Assembly: GCA_025354065.1 (NCBI GenBank)
Contig: JANXNM010000459.1
Span: forward strand, 1 to 13,040
DNA length: 13,040 bases
Origin: Synechococcales cyanobacterium 340R_concoct_173_sub
GTDB lineage: Bacteria; Cyanobacteriota; Cyanobacteriia; Leptolyngbyales; Leptolyngbyaceae
Direction: 5' to 3'
Shown here: positions 6,648 to 13,040 of the stretch, one piece after another
How the letters are laid out: each line of letters opens with the position of its first letter
How positions within the stretch are numbered: position 1 is the first letter of the stretch
Program-made: the position numbers and the translations under genes
Notes under the pieces: model-generated
Databases searched by the model: none
The model's input: the letters and a program-made list of their open reading frames with translations, nothing else
Told to the model about the DNA's origin: nothing

Positions 6648-7538
6648 CTAATCCTTAATTCTTAATTTATTCGGCAATACCAAAGCGATCGTCACCAGTA
6701 CCGCTGTCACCAAATTCAAATCCTGAGATTGAATCCCTAAAACATCTGCCTGAAGCGCGATTGCAATTACTATACGGTATAAAATCGAGCCAACAATTGC
6801 ACCGATCGTCGCCTGCACAATACTCAACCGATTAAACACCGTCTCGCCACCAATGACCGCCGCTAATCCAAAAATAATCGTCCCAATTCCCATACTCACA
6901 TCCGCTCCACCATTCAATTGTGCAAACAATGCCCCCGCGAATGCAGCAAGACCATTCGCAATTGCCATTCCTAACATCACCATTGCCGAGGTCGAAATCC
7001 CCTGTGCTCTAGCCATAGCTGGATTTGCACCTGTTGCCCGCATAGCAAGGCCAATTTCAGATTGTAAAAACCAATCAAATATCAACTTAGTAATAAGCGC
7101 GATCGTAGCTAAAACTAGAGTATTTCCAAAGGTCGAAATCGGTTCTGGCCACGATTTTAGTAAAGCATTAATAGGTTGAAATAGCGTTGGCTGATTGAGT
7201 AATGGTAGATTCGGGCGACCCATAATCCGAAGATTAATTGAATATAATGCAATCATAGTCAGAATGCTGGCCAACAGATTCAGAATTTTGAATTTAACAT
7301 TCAAGGTTGCAGTACAGAGTCCAGCGATCGCACCCGCACCCACCGCAAGTACCGTCGCAATCAATGGCGGAATCCCTTTAACGATCAATGCTGCCACAAC
7401 AGCGGCCCCCAAGGGGAAACTGCCATCCACAGTTAAATCTGGGAAGTCCAATACCCGAAAGGAAAGATAAACTCCCAAGGCGACTAAACCATAGAGGAAT
7501 CCTAGTTCTAATGCACCAGAGAATGCAACAATATTCAT
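6648..7538 (-). CDS. ABC transporter permease (COG4120 / TrpY-like, BPD_transp_2 family)
   Basis: 296 residues with roughly eight hydrophobic segments across the whole length. Family marks are the early DFPDLTVDGSFPLGAAV (31-47), the cytosolic coupling loop EIGLAMRATGANPAMARAQG (161-180), and the late FGLAAVIGGE (223-232). These fit the branched-chain/COG4120-type importer permeases, which usually work as a homodimer with a COG1101 ATPase and a periplasmic COG2984 binding protein. The ATPase follows after 17 nt, but no binding-protein gene lies on either side, so the transporter depends on a binding protein encoded elsewhere or is an incomplete set. The ATG at 7536-7538 has no clear Shine-Dalgarno site. 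A possible -10 box (7568-7573) and a tandem 12-bp repeat lie just upstream. Confidence 0.88.
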   Translation of the reverse strand: MNIVAFSGALELGFLYGLVALGVYLSFRVLDFPDLTVDGSFPLGAAVVAALIVKGIPPLIATVLAVGAGAIAGLCTATLNVKFKILNLLASILTMIALYSINLRIMGRPNLPLLNQPTLFQPINALLKSWPEPISTFGNTLVLATIALITKLIFDWFLQSEIGLAMRATGANPAMARAQGISTSAMVMLGMAIANGLAAFAGALFAQLNGGADVSMGIGTIIFGLAAVIGGETVFNRLSIVQATIGAIVGSILYRIVIAIALQADVLGIQSQDLNLVTAVLVTIALVLPNKLRIKD

Positions 7539-7567
7539 AGCAATTCGAGCCGATGCGTTTTGTCCCT

Positions 7568-7573
7568 ATTGTA
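7568..7573 (-). promoter_or_regulatory. Possible -10 box of the ABC-cyclase operon
   Basis: The minus strand reads TACAAT here, 29 bp before the permease ATG, putting transcription start near 7561. No good -35 hexamer is present at 17 bp. The position that a -35 would occupy is covered by the tandem repeat at 7579-7602, suggesting activator-dependent control. Confidence 0.4.
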
Positions 7574-7578
7574 TCTAC

Positions 7579-7602
7579 AATCAGTCATTTAATCAGTCAT
7601 TT
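7579..7602 (-). repeat. Perfect tandem 12-bp repeat upstream of the ABC permease
   Basis: AATCAGTCATTT occurs twice head to tail (7579-7590 and 7591-7602); on the transcribed strand this is AAATGACTGATT twice. Copies spaced 12 bp apart lie on nearly the same DNA face and next to the putative -10 box, so a regulator-binding direct repeat is plausible. Confidence 0.6.
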
Positions 7603-7636
7603 TTTCATCACGTCACAACATACTGCGATCGTTTAA

Positions 7637-7777
7637 TTACTGCCTTTCATCGAAATAGTTAGTATCAATTAATTCAACTAATGGATGGGCTGCTCGAAAT
7701 GCCCCGATCGCTTTTATCCGAGACGTTTCGCCCATCAACACATATTTTGCCAACACGACCATATCAGTTCCACTCAA
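7637..7777 (-). CDS. Possible short protein or gene fragment, unrecognised
   Basis: A minus-strand frame ending TAA at 7637-7639 reads protein-like: SGTDMVVLAKYVLMGE followed by IKAIGAFRAAHPLVELIDT. It is 46 residues from TTG 7777 or 41 from ATG 7762. An in-frame TAA lies three codons before the TTG. The mix of residues resembles a globular helical protein rather than random spacer, and a second frame upstream (beginning near 7845) also gives a short plausible stretch (MDENKKGVILFVGG) before a stop. A decayed gene or a genuine small protein is therefore equally possible. I do not recognise the family, and there is no good Shine-Dalgarno site. Confidence 0.35.
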   Translation of the reverse strand: MSGTDMVVLAKYVLMGETSRIKAIGAFRAAHPLVELIDTNYFDERQ

Positions 7778-7880
7778 TTCTGGAATTTAACTAGATTGAA
7801 TGCGATCGTTAGTGTCCGTTTCTAACCGCCCACGAATAGGATTACGCCTTTTTTATTTTCATCCATTTACCCAGAGAATC

Positions 7881-8642
7881 TTACAATCCCTGCAAACTCT
7901 CTCCCAAAGCCGCGATCGCACCCGGTAAATCAGCGGTACCTGTTTCTGTTGCCGCTATTGTTAATAGCAAAACACTATTGTTACCAGGTTTCGCCATAAT
8001 AATGCCATTCACAGGTTGGGTTCTACCGCCTATTGTCAATTGCCCCGTCCAATTCATTTGAATACCATTCACAATAGATTGAGGAGCTTCTGCTTGAAAC
8101 CCTTCCCCACGCTGCAATGCATTCCGTGCAATCTGTGCCAAATTATCTAAGGTCACAGAACCCGACACTAATCCCAATTGTCCCGCCGTTTGCGACAACA
8201 CTGTATAGGCCAATCGTCCATCCGGCGATTCAATTAATACCGAATCTCCCAGAGGTGTCACCTGATATCCCTGAAGCAATCCAATCTCAAACCGTTTAGC
8301 AGGGTCCGTATGTTTACCCGCGATCGGCAAGGGTTGGGCAGTATTTGGAATAATCAGCGATGGCATCAACGATGGCACAGGTACAGGCAATGCACTAGGC
8401 GTGACGGAGGGCGTAGGTAGGGGGGGAGCGGTCCGAGATCCCGGAATCGGATCAATAGGCGCACCGATCGCTGGGGCACTAGGATCAGGACTCGTGCTAG
8501 GTGATGGACTGGGTAAAATTGGTGGCGCAGATGGAACAGTATTTTGTGCGATCGCTCCCTGCCATATTCCATTCAACGCAATTAACATAACTGCACTCAA
8601 TATAAAAACAAATCCAAACAACGCCCGCATTCTAATTCTCAT
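7881..8642 (-). CDS. Exported protein with proline-rich linker, function unknown
   Basis: 253 residues. Residues 1-33 form a signal peptide (MRIRMRALFGF, hydrophobic core, cleavage near AIAQ). A low-complexity Pro/Ser/Ala/Thr linker fills roughly residues 34-105 and is probably a flexible periplasmic spacer. From about residue 113 a compact domain follows: RFEIGLLQGYQVTPLGDSVLIESPDGRLAYTVL, then NALQRGEGF, NWTGQLTIGG, QPVNGIIMAKPG and LLLTIAAT. This is a pattern I associate with conserved cyanobacterial proteins of unknown function. It has no catalytic motif that I recognise. GGAGG lies 4 nt before ATG 8642, so that start is kept over Met5. It begins 37 nt after the CNT transporter stop on the same strand, so it may be the last gene of that transcript. 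Confidence 0.75.
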   Translation of the reverse strand: MRIRMRALFGFVFILSAVMLIALNGIWQGAIAQNTVPSAPPILPSPSPSTSPDPSAPAIGAPIDPIPGSRTAPPLPTPSVTPSALPVPVPSLMPSLIIPNTAQPLPIAGKHTDPAKRFEIGLLQGYQVTPLGDSVLIESPDGRLAYTVLSQTAGQLGLVSGSVTLDNLAQIARNALQRGEGFQAEAPQSIVNGIQMNWTGQLTIGGRTQPVNGIIMAKPGNNSVLLLTIAATETGTADLPGAIAALGESLQGL

Positions 8643-8646
8643 ATTG

Positions 8647-8651
8647 CCTCC
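8647..8651 (-). promoter_or_regulatory. Strong Shine-Dalgarno site of the proline-rich protein gene
   Basis: GGAGG on the minus strand ends 4 nt before ATG 8642. It supports this start over the internal Met5, for which the spacing would be 16 nt. Confidence 0.65.
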
Positions 8652-8679
8652 AAAATTCTCAATTCAATTGTCTCAATTC

Positions 8680-10092
8680 TCATCTCCCAACGATCGCCGC
8701 ATCTCCCGAGAAAAATACTCCCGCCACACAGCCAATCATCGCCGTTGCGAGACTAGCGGCCCAAAGCGCTTTCCAGCCTAACTCTGTCAAATCCTTGCGA
8801 CGAGTTGGAATCAAACTGACAAACCCACCCACAAATATGCCAACGGCTGGAATATGAGCAAATCCACAGAGAATATAACTTACAATCACCAAGGCCCGAT
8901 CGCCAATTATGCCCTGTTGTGAAAGTTTTGCCAATTCCAAATAAGCCGGAACCTCGGTTTCAAGTAATCTCCGCCCAATTAATACCGATGATTGCCAGAG
9001 TTCCGGCCATTTATCTGAAACCCCGGTCACCGCTACAATAGGCAAACAGAGCGCACCCAAAATATTCTGAACCGTAATTACCCGGAATACATTGCCCACT
9101 AGAACTAAATTAGGATTAGTACTTTGCCCTAGAGCTGCTAAATTCCCAAAGAATAGATTAACTAAGGCAACTAATCCTAATACTGCAATCAGTAATGATG
9201 CGATCGAAATCGCCAACTTCACACCATCCCAAGCGCCCGTAATCACACTCTCCATAGGATTCATACCATCATCAGTTAAATCCTCCGGCAATCCACCTGC
9301 CGTCTTTGCGATCGAAGTTTCCGGGACCAAAATCTTTGAAATTACAAAGCAAGCCGGAATTGCCATTAATGAGGCTGAAACCAAATGACCCACTATATTT
9401 GGAAAGGTCGGACGCAATAGATTGGCATACAACGCAAGGACTGTGGAAGCAATGCTGCCATAACAAGCCGTCAACACCGCACAGAGTTCACTGCGGGTCA
9501 TCTCTGATAAAAAAGGCCGCACGACTAACGCGGATTCAATGCCTACAAATATATTCGCCGCACCACTCAATGATTCTGCGCCGCTCAAGCCCATCAGTTT
9601 ATAAAAAACCTTCGCAAAGACTTGAACAACAGGTTGAATGAATTTCAGGTTATACAACAGCGCCATCAATGCTGAAAAGAATACAACAGACGGCAATGCT
9701 CGAAATGCCAGAACATAACCTAAATTGAGATTGTTAGGGCTGAGCCGATCGCCCGACACCGGAATATAAGCTGGAGTCAACGCCCTCGACAACCAACGAC
9801 CAGCGCCGATCGGACCCGGTGCAAATGCCGGATTGGGTACCAATAAATCACCAAAGACAAATCGTGCGCCCGCTTCCGTCGCGTCGAGAATTGCGTTGAT
9901 GTTGGTACTTAAAATTCGCAATATTTCCCGCGTCACCGGAACCCGAAACACCAGCAAACCTAGAGCCAACTGAAGCGTAATTCCCCAGAGAATAACCTTC
10001 CATGGCATTGTCTTCCGACTTTCAGACCCGAGCCATGCCACACCGCATAATATAAAAATCCCAGCAAATGAGACTAAATTAAGCCAAGACAT
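8680..10092 (-). CDS. CNT-family nucleoside:cation symporter (NupC/NupG type)
   Basis: 470 residues, a polytopic inner-membrane protein with hydrophobic segments spread over the full length, matching the usual 400-470 of bacterial concentrative nucleoside transporters. Recognisable family blocks are GLSGAESLSGAANIFVG (168-184), MTRSELCAVLTACYGSIAS (198-216), the YANLLRP stretch, and late ETEVPAYLEL (378-387) and GFAHIPAVGIFVGGF (410-424). These correspond to the two re-entrant hairpins and substrate-binding helices. The usual GQTEAP in the first hairpin reads GIESA here, one residue shorter, so substrate preference may differ from textbook CNTs. The likely role is nucleoside uptake driven by Na+ or H+. 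The gene begins 9 nt after the accC stop and is followed by the proline-rich protein. AGGGG sits about 6 nt before its ATG. Confidence 0.86.
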   Translation of the reverse strand: MSWLNLVSFAGIFILCGVAWLGSESRKTMPWKVILWGITLQLALGLLVFRVPVTREILRILSTNINAILDATEAGARFVFGDLLVPNPAFAPGPIGAGRWLSRALTPAYIPVSGDRLSPNNLNLGYVLAFRALPSVVFFSALMALLYNLKFIQPVVQVFAKVFYKLMGLSGAESLSGAANIFVGIESALVVRPFLSEMTRSELCAVLTACYGSIASTVLALYANLLRPTFPNIVGHLVSASLMAIPACFVISKILVPETSIAKTAGGLPEDLTDDGMNPMESVITGAWDGVKLAISIASLLIAVLGLVALVNLFFGNLAALGQSTNPNLVLVGNVFRVITVQNILGALCLPIVAVTGVSDKWPELWQSSVLIGRRLLETEVPAYLELAKLSQQGIIGDRALVIVSYILCGFAHIPAVGIFVGGFVSLIPTRRKDLTELGWKALWAASLATAMIGCVAGVFFSGDAAIVGR

Positions 10093-10101
10093 TCTCTACC
10101 C

Positions 10102-11460
10102 CTAAGCATCTGGTTTTTTAAACATGACTTTATCAACAAAATTCGTATAGATTTCACCCCGAATAAACTCCGGTGTATCCAGAATTTTTTGATGAAAACC
10201 AATTGTTGTGGGCAATCCCGTCACCGCACATTCCCGCAGCGCTCGCTTCATTCGACGAATGGCTGAATCTCGATCGCGCCCCCACACAATCAGTTTGCCA
10301 ATTAGCGAATCATAATAGGGCGGAATTTCGTAATCGGTGTAGACATGGGAATCCATCCGCACTCCCGGACCACTGGCCGGAAGATAGCCGCTGATTTTGC
10401 CGGGGCTTGGACGGAAATTAAAATCAGGATCCTCGGCATTAATCCGACATTCGATCGCATGACCATTCAATTGCACTTGATCTTGGGTCAGCGTCAACCG
10501 ATCGCCTTGGGCAACCCGAATTTGTTCTGCAATCAAATCCACCCCCGTAATCATCTCCGTGACTGGATGTTCAACTTGGATCCGCGTGTTCATTTCCATG
10601 AAGTAAAAATCACCCCGATCGTCCAGCAAAAACTCCACCGTGCCCGCGCCAACATAATTGATCGATTTGGCCGCTAGCACCGCTGCATGACCCATTTTTT
10701 CTCGGAGTTCAGGAGTCAACGCTGAGCTTGGGGCTTCTTCGAGCAGTTTTTGGTGACGACGCTGGATAGAGCATTCGCGTTCGCCCAGATGGATGACGTT
10801 GCCGTGTTTGTCCGCTAGGATTTGGAACTCAATGTGACGGGGTTTTTGGACAAATTTCTCAATGTAGACACCACCATTCCCAAAGGCTGCCTCGGCTTCC
10901 CCTTGAGCTGCGGCTAAGGCTTTACCCAGGTCAGTTTCATTCTGGACAAAGCGCATCCCCCGCCCGCCGCCGCCTGCTGTAGCCTTCACCATAACCGGAT
11001 AGCCGATCGCCTCCGCAATTTCCCGCGCTTCGTCTTCACCGGAAATCAGTCCTTTGCTGCCTGGAACCGTTGGCACTCCGACCCGCAACATCGTTTTTTT
11101 GGCTGTGGCTTTGTCGCCCATCGATCGAATCGACTCGGGTGCGGGGCCAATGAATTCAATTTTGTGATCAGCGCAGATTTCGGCAAATCGAGCATTTTCC
11201 GCTAAAAATCCGTAGCCGGGATGAATGGCCGTTGCGCCTCGGGTTAGGGCCGCCGCAATAATATTGGGAATATTCAGATAGCTTTTTGCGCTGGCAGGTT
11301 CGCCAATACAGACGGCTTCGTCCGCAAGTTGGACATGCAGCGAGTTTCGATCGACCGTGGAATGGACCGCCACCGTTGCGATTCCCATCTCTTCACAGGT
11401 GCGAATTATCCGAAGGGCAATTTCCCCTCGGTTGGCAATCAAAATTTTACTGAATTGCAT
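10102..11460 (-). CDS. accC: Biotin carboxylase subunit of acetyl-CoA carboxylase
   Basis: 452 residues, full length for bacterial AccC (about 450). It carboxylates biotin on the carrier protein AccB using ATP and bicarbonate, the first half of malonyl-CoA synthesis for fatty acids. The N-terminal domain begins [19 protein letters not shown]. The ATP-grasp domain has Lys117, Lys159, the glycine-rich loop GGGGRGMR (163-170), His209, Lys238 in [11 protein letters not shown], Glu276 and Glu289. The catalytic stretch N291-T-R293-I-Q295-V-E297-H follows, and Arg339 is in ECRINAED. All expected residues are present with about one-residue offsets from the E. coli enzyme. accB is not adjacent, which is common in cyanobacteria. 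The stop is 9 nt before the CNT transporter, suggesting cotranscription. No Shine-Dalgarno site is evident. Confidence 0.97.
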   Translation of the reverse strand: MQFSKILIANRGEIALRIIRTCEEMGIATVAVHSTVDRNSLHVQLADEAVCIGEPASAKSYLNIPNIIAAALTRGATAIHPGYGFLAENARFAEICADHKIEFIGPAPESIRSMGDKATAKKTMLRVGVPTVPGSKGLISGEDEAREIAEAIGYPVMVKATAGGGGRGMRFVQNETDLGKALAAAQGEAEAAFGNGGVYIEKFVQKPRHIEFQILADKHGNVIHLGERECSIQRRHQKLLEEAPSSALTPELREKMGHAAVLAAKSINYVGAGTVEFLLDDRGDFYFMEMNTRIQVEHPVTEMITGVDLIAEQIRVAQGDRLTLTQDQVQLNGHAIECRINAEDPDFNFRPSPGKISGYLPASGPGVRMDSHVYTDYEIPPYYDSLIGKLIVWGRDRDSAIRRMKRALRECAVTGLPTTIGFHQKILDTPEFIRGEIYTNFVDKVMFKKPDA

Positions 11461-11642
11461 AAGTGGCGATCGGATTTCCTTCCCGTTTCCAAAAGGCTAC
11501 ATGTAAGAATAGGACGTTTGGGGACAGGTTGAAAGTCGTCTTATATTTTGGACAGATTATAATATAACAACAGTATTTTATCTAGCTCGTGCAGAGGTTA
11601 GAATATTTATCAATATAGTGAGTTTCGGTTAAAAGCTTTGTC
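11461..11642. promoter_or_regulatory. Divergent promoter region between accC and the recombinase
   Basis: 182 bp, AT-rich in its right two thirds. For accC a minus-strand pair TTTCAA / TATTCT with 17-bp spacing covers about 11507-11535. For the recombinase, AT-rich -10-like boxes exist (TATAAT at 11558-11563, TATAGT near 11614) without clear -35 partners. Boxes are weak matches, so only the region is asserted. Confidence 0.4.
11541..11567. repeat. AT-rich inverted repeat upstream of the recombinase
   Basis: TTATATT (11541-11547) and AATATAA (11561-11567) are perfectly complementary with a 13-bp spacer. A second small palindrome, ATATT-TATC-AATAT, lies at 11603-11616. They could be operator or recombinase-binding sites, or simply AT-rich promoter DNA. 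Confidence 0.4.
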
Positions 11643-12602
11643 ATGCCAAAAATCTCAAATGTCCCCGAACCCCAACTCATTGCTCTTTCTGGCAAGCGGG
11701 TGGAGCCTTCAGATTTAGCAGAAATTCGGCGATTGAGGATTGAGGAGTTTTTGGATGCGCGATCGCTTGCGGTAAATACCAGAAAAGCATACCAAGACGA
11801 TCTTTTGCGATTTATTGCGTGGACAGATCAACCTTGGAATAGGATTACGCCTCGGCAGGTGACTCAGTTTAAAACGTTTTTACTTCGGGTTGATGATGGG
11901 GGAGTGCGATCGTTGTCTGATGCATCGGCTAAACGGATATTGCAAACCTTGAAGAATTTTTTGGGTTGGATGACGCGATCGGGCTATATCGATCGTGACC
12001 CCAGCCATGATGTCCATTTACCAAAACTCCAAGAACCCGAAGCCAATCATTTAACCGATGAACAAGTGTCGGCTATTTTTAATGCGGCAATGGAGAGCAG
12101 TTTGCCGGAACGCAATATGGCATTGTTGTCAATCTTGCGTCATGGATTGCGGGCGCAGGAAACGTCTAATTTGAATAAAAGTGATTTTGATGGACAGCGC
12201 GTCAAAATTCGCATTGCAAAAGCAGATAGCAAAGGAACGGTGCCCATTGATTTGGATGCGCAAATGTGGATAGAACGATATAGTCAATGGCGTGAGGCTC
12301 ACGGCGAAGTATTGACCAACGAAAGCCCGCTCCTAGCCTCCCATTCCAACCGTAATGCGGGCCAACGAATGGGCTATCATGCCATTCAAAAGTTAATGAA
12401 ATCCATTTCAAAAACCGTTGGATTTGATTTCCATGCTCACCAGTTCCGCCATACGTTTGCGACGAATTTGGTCCTAAAAGGTATGAATCCATATCATGCC
12501 ATGACTCTCACTCGTCATAAGTCCGCCCAGACCTTTCGTCGATATACTAAAGCCGCTGATGAACTCGCTGCTGAACAAGCTTTTCGTCAATTATCGTCCT
12601 AA
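11643..12602 (+). CDS. Tyrosine recombinase / site-specific integrase
   Basis: 319 residues, the size of Xer-type and small integron- or phage-type recombinases. The N-terminal SAM-like core-binding domain spans roughly 30-125 (SLAVNTRKAYQDDLLRFIAW, ITPRQVTQFKTFLL, ILQTLKNFLGWM). The catalytic domain follows from about 135, with all active-site residues visible: Arg170 in HGLRAQE, Lys197 in the beta-hairpin SKGTVPI, His266 and Arg269 in HQFRHTFAT, His292 in LTRHKSAQTFRRYT, and nucleophile Tyr301. It should therefore cut and rejoin DNA through a 3'-phosphotyrosine. I would not call it XerC or XerD: the HGLR in place of TGLR and the LTRHKS box differ from the housekeeping enzymes. No partner excisionase, second recombinase or phage gene is nearby, and no att site was identified. 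It is convergent with the phosphatase gene 12 bp away. Confidence 0.9.
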   Translation: MPKISNVPEPQLIALSGKRVEPSDLAEIRRLRIEEFLDARSLAVNTRKAYQDDLLRFIAWTDQPWNRITPRQVTQFKTFLLRVDDGGVRSLSDASAKRILQTLKNFLGWMTRSGYIDRDPSHDVHLPKLQEPEANHLTDEQVSAIFNAAMESSLPERNMALLSILRHGLRAQETSNLNKSDFDGQRVKIRIAKADSKGTVPIDLDAQMWIERYSQWREAHGEVLTNESPLLASHSNRNAGQRMGYHAIQKLMKSISKTVGFDFHAHQFRHTFATNLVLKGMNPYHAMTLTRHKSAQTFRRYTKAADELAAEQAFRQLSS

Positions 12603-12614
12603 TCTCAAGCCCCA

Positions 12615-13040
12615 CTAGAATTCATAGTCAGGATTACCAACTTGAAAGACAGTCAATCCTAATCTACGCCACATACGACAAACTTTAGGCCGATCGTCCA
12701 CCACCCCCAGAATATTATAATTACCGAGAATATGAGTATGGTACAGATCTGATTTAACGAGTTCGTCAGGGCGTTGATCATTCTCCGATCGCATCAATAC
12801 CTCATGATATGGAATCTGGTACCGATCGAGCCATTGCTGAGTTAATTCACGACATACATCTGATCGGCCTGACATAATAATAATTTTGTTGGCTTGACCC
12901 AATTGCTGAACTAGTTGAATTACGGGCAAGTTTGGACTATCTTCATCGACGCGATGCCAAGCAAACGGAGGGCGGGTGGTATTAATAGCAACGGTTCCAT
13001 CCACATCGACTAAGTAGCAATTGAGGCGATCGGGATTTGT
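12615..13040 (-). CDS. PNKP-type polynucleotide 3'-phosphatase (HAD), 5' end beyond window
   Basis: The frame is open to the window edge, giving 141 residues with no start inside. The GTG at 13004 would delete the catalytic motif, so it is not the start. Motif I is L-V-D-V-D-G-T near the visible N-terminus, motif II is IIIMSGRSD, Lys in PDELVKSDL fits motif III, and motif IV is VVDDRPKVCRMWRRLGLTVFQV. The whole order and the WRRLG ending closely resemble the phosphatase domain of T4 polynucleotide kinase (whose own sequence has IDDRTQVVEMWRRIG), which removes 3'-phosphates from nucleic acid ends. The protein may be a free phosphatase or the C-terminal half of a kinase-phosphatase; the missing upstream sequence decides. 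It ends 12 bp from the recombinase stop. Confidence 0.85.
   Translation of the reverse strand, partial: TNPDRLNCYLVDVDGTVAINTTRPPFAWHRVDEDSPNLPVIQLVQQLGQANKIIIMSGRSDVCRELTQQWLDRYQIPYHEVLMRSENDQRPDELVKSDLYHTHILGNYNILGVVDDRPKVCRMWRRLGLTVFQVGNPDYEF

Larger units (their letters stand above)
7539..7880. other. Spacer between the ABC permease and the proline-rich protein gene
   Basis: 342 bp. It holds a possible -10 box, a perfect tandem 12-bp repeat (7579-7602) and a short minus-strand frame (7637-7777). A T-rich run lies at 7851-7858 without a matching stem, so no terminator is called. The rest is unremarkable. Confidence 0.55.

Noticed and set aside
6853..7470. Plus-strand ORFs opposite the permease (108 and 91 codons)
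   Set aside because: They are antisense shadows of a hydrophobic membrane protein; the minus-strand frame has clear family motifs.
8401..8781. Plus-strand ORF of 126 codons spanning the Pro-rich gene and the CNT 3' end
   Set aside because: Its glycine-rich N-terminal part is simply the complement of the Pro/Ser linker codons, and it crosses two supported genes.
9306..9641. Plus-strand ORF of 111 codons inside the CNT transporter
   Set aside because: No family pattern; fully covered by the transporter on the other strand.
11548..11563. TTGGAC and TATAAT as a promoter for the recombinase
   Set aside because: The two boxes are only 4 bp apart, far short of the 16-18 bp needed.

Overview
The window looks like cyanobacterial chromosome. 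The octamer GCGATCGC (the HIP1 palindrome typical of cyanobacteria) occurs at least nine times in 13 kb (for example at 974, 4191, 5371, 7324 and 11759), and the shorter core CGATCG is everywhere. Several genes have a cyanobacterial flavour: a DUF1400-type secreted hydrolase, a DUF4351 remnant, an MNT nucleotidyltransferase remnant and a membrane-anchored class III nucleotidyl cyclase. The genus cannot be fixed from the sequence alone.

Left part (1-4424) is an accessory region. It opens with the 5' end of an IS5-like transposase, next to the 3' stump of a DUF4351 gene. A secreted alpha/beta hydrolase follows, facing a stand-alone PD-(D/E)XK nuclease-like gene across a perfect hairpin. Next comes an Abi_2-family (AbiD/AbiF-like) abortive-infection gene, with an imperfect ~40-bp direct repeat on each side and a C6/G6 stem-loop in its leader. 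The stub of an MntA-like nucleotidyltransferase, broken by a TAA codon, ends against the cyclase gene. This reads as a worn defence or toxin-antitoxin patch.

Middle part (4425-7880) is a minus-strand cluster read in the order permease, ATPase, adenylate-type cyclase, with gaps of 17 and 28 nt. The ABC proteins are of the TrpXYZ/COG4120-COG1101 type, but no substrate-binding protein gene is present. A perfect tandem 12-bp repeat and a TACAAT box lie just upstream of the permease, and a short possible ORF lies behind them.

Right-middle part (7881-11460) is a second minus-strand cluster: accC (biotin carboxylase of acetyl-CoA carboxylase), a CNT-type nucleoside transporter 9 nt later, and a signal-peptide protein with a proline-rich linker. 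This is housekeeping-like.

Right end (11461-13040): an AT-rich divergent promoter region separates accC from a complete tyrosine recombinase. The recombinase converges on a PNKP-type 3'-phosphatase (HAD) gene that runs off the window. I see no tRNA, rRNA or CRISPR array. I cannot point to one convincing new multi-gene system. The best leads are the Abi gene with its repeats and leader hairpin, the cyclase attached to an ABC transporter lacking its binding protein, and the recombinase/end-healing phosphatase pair.
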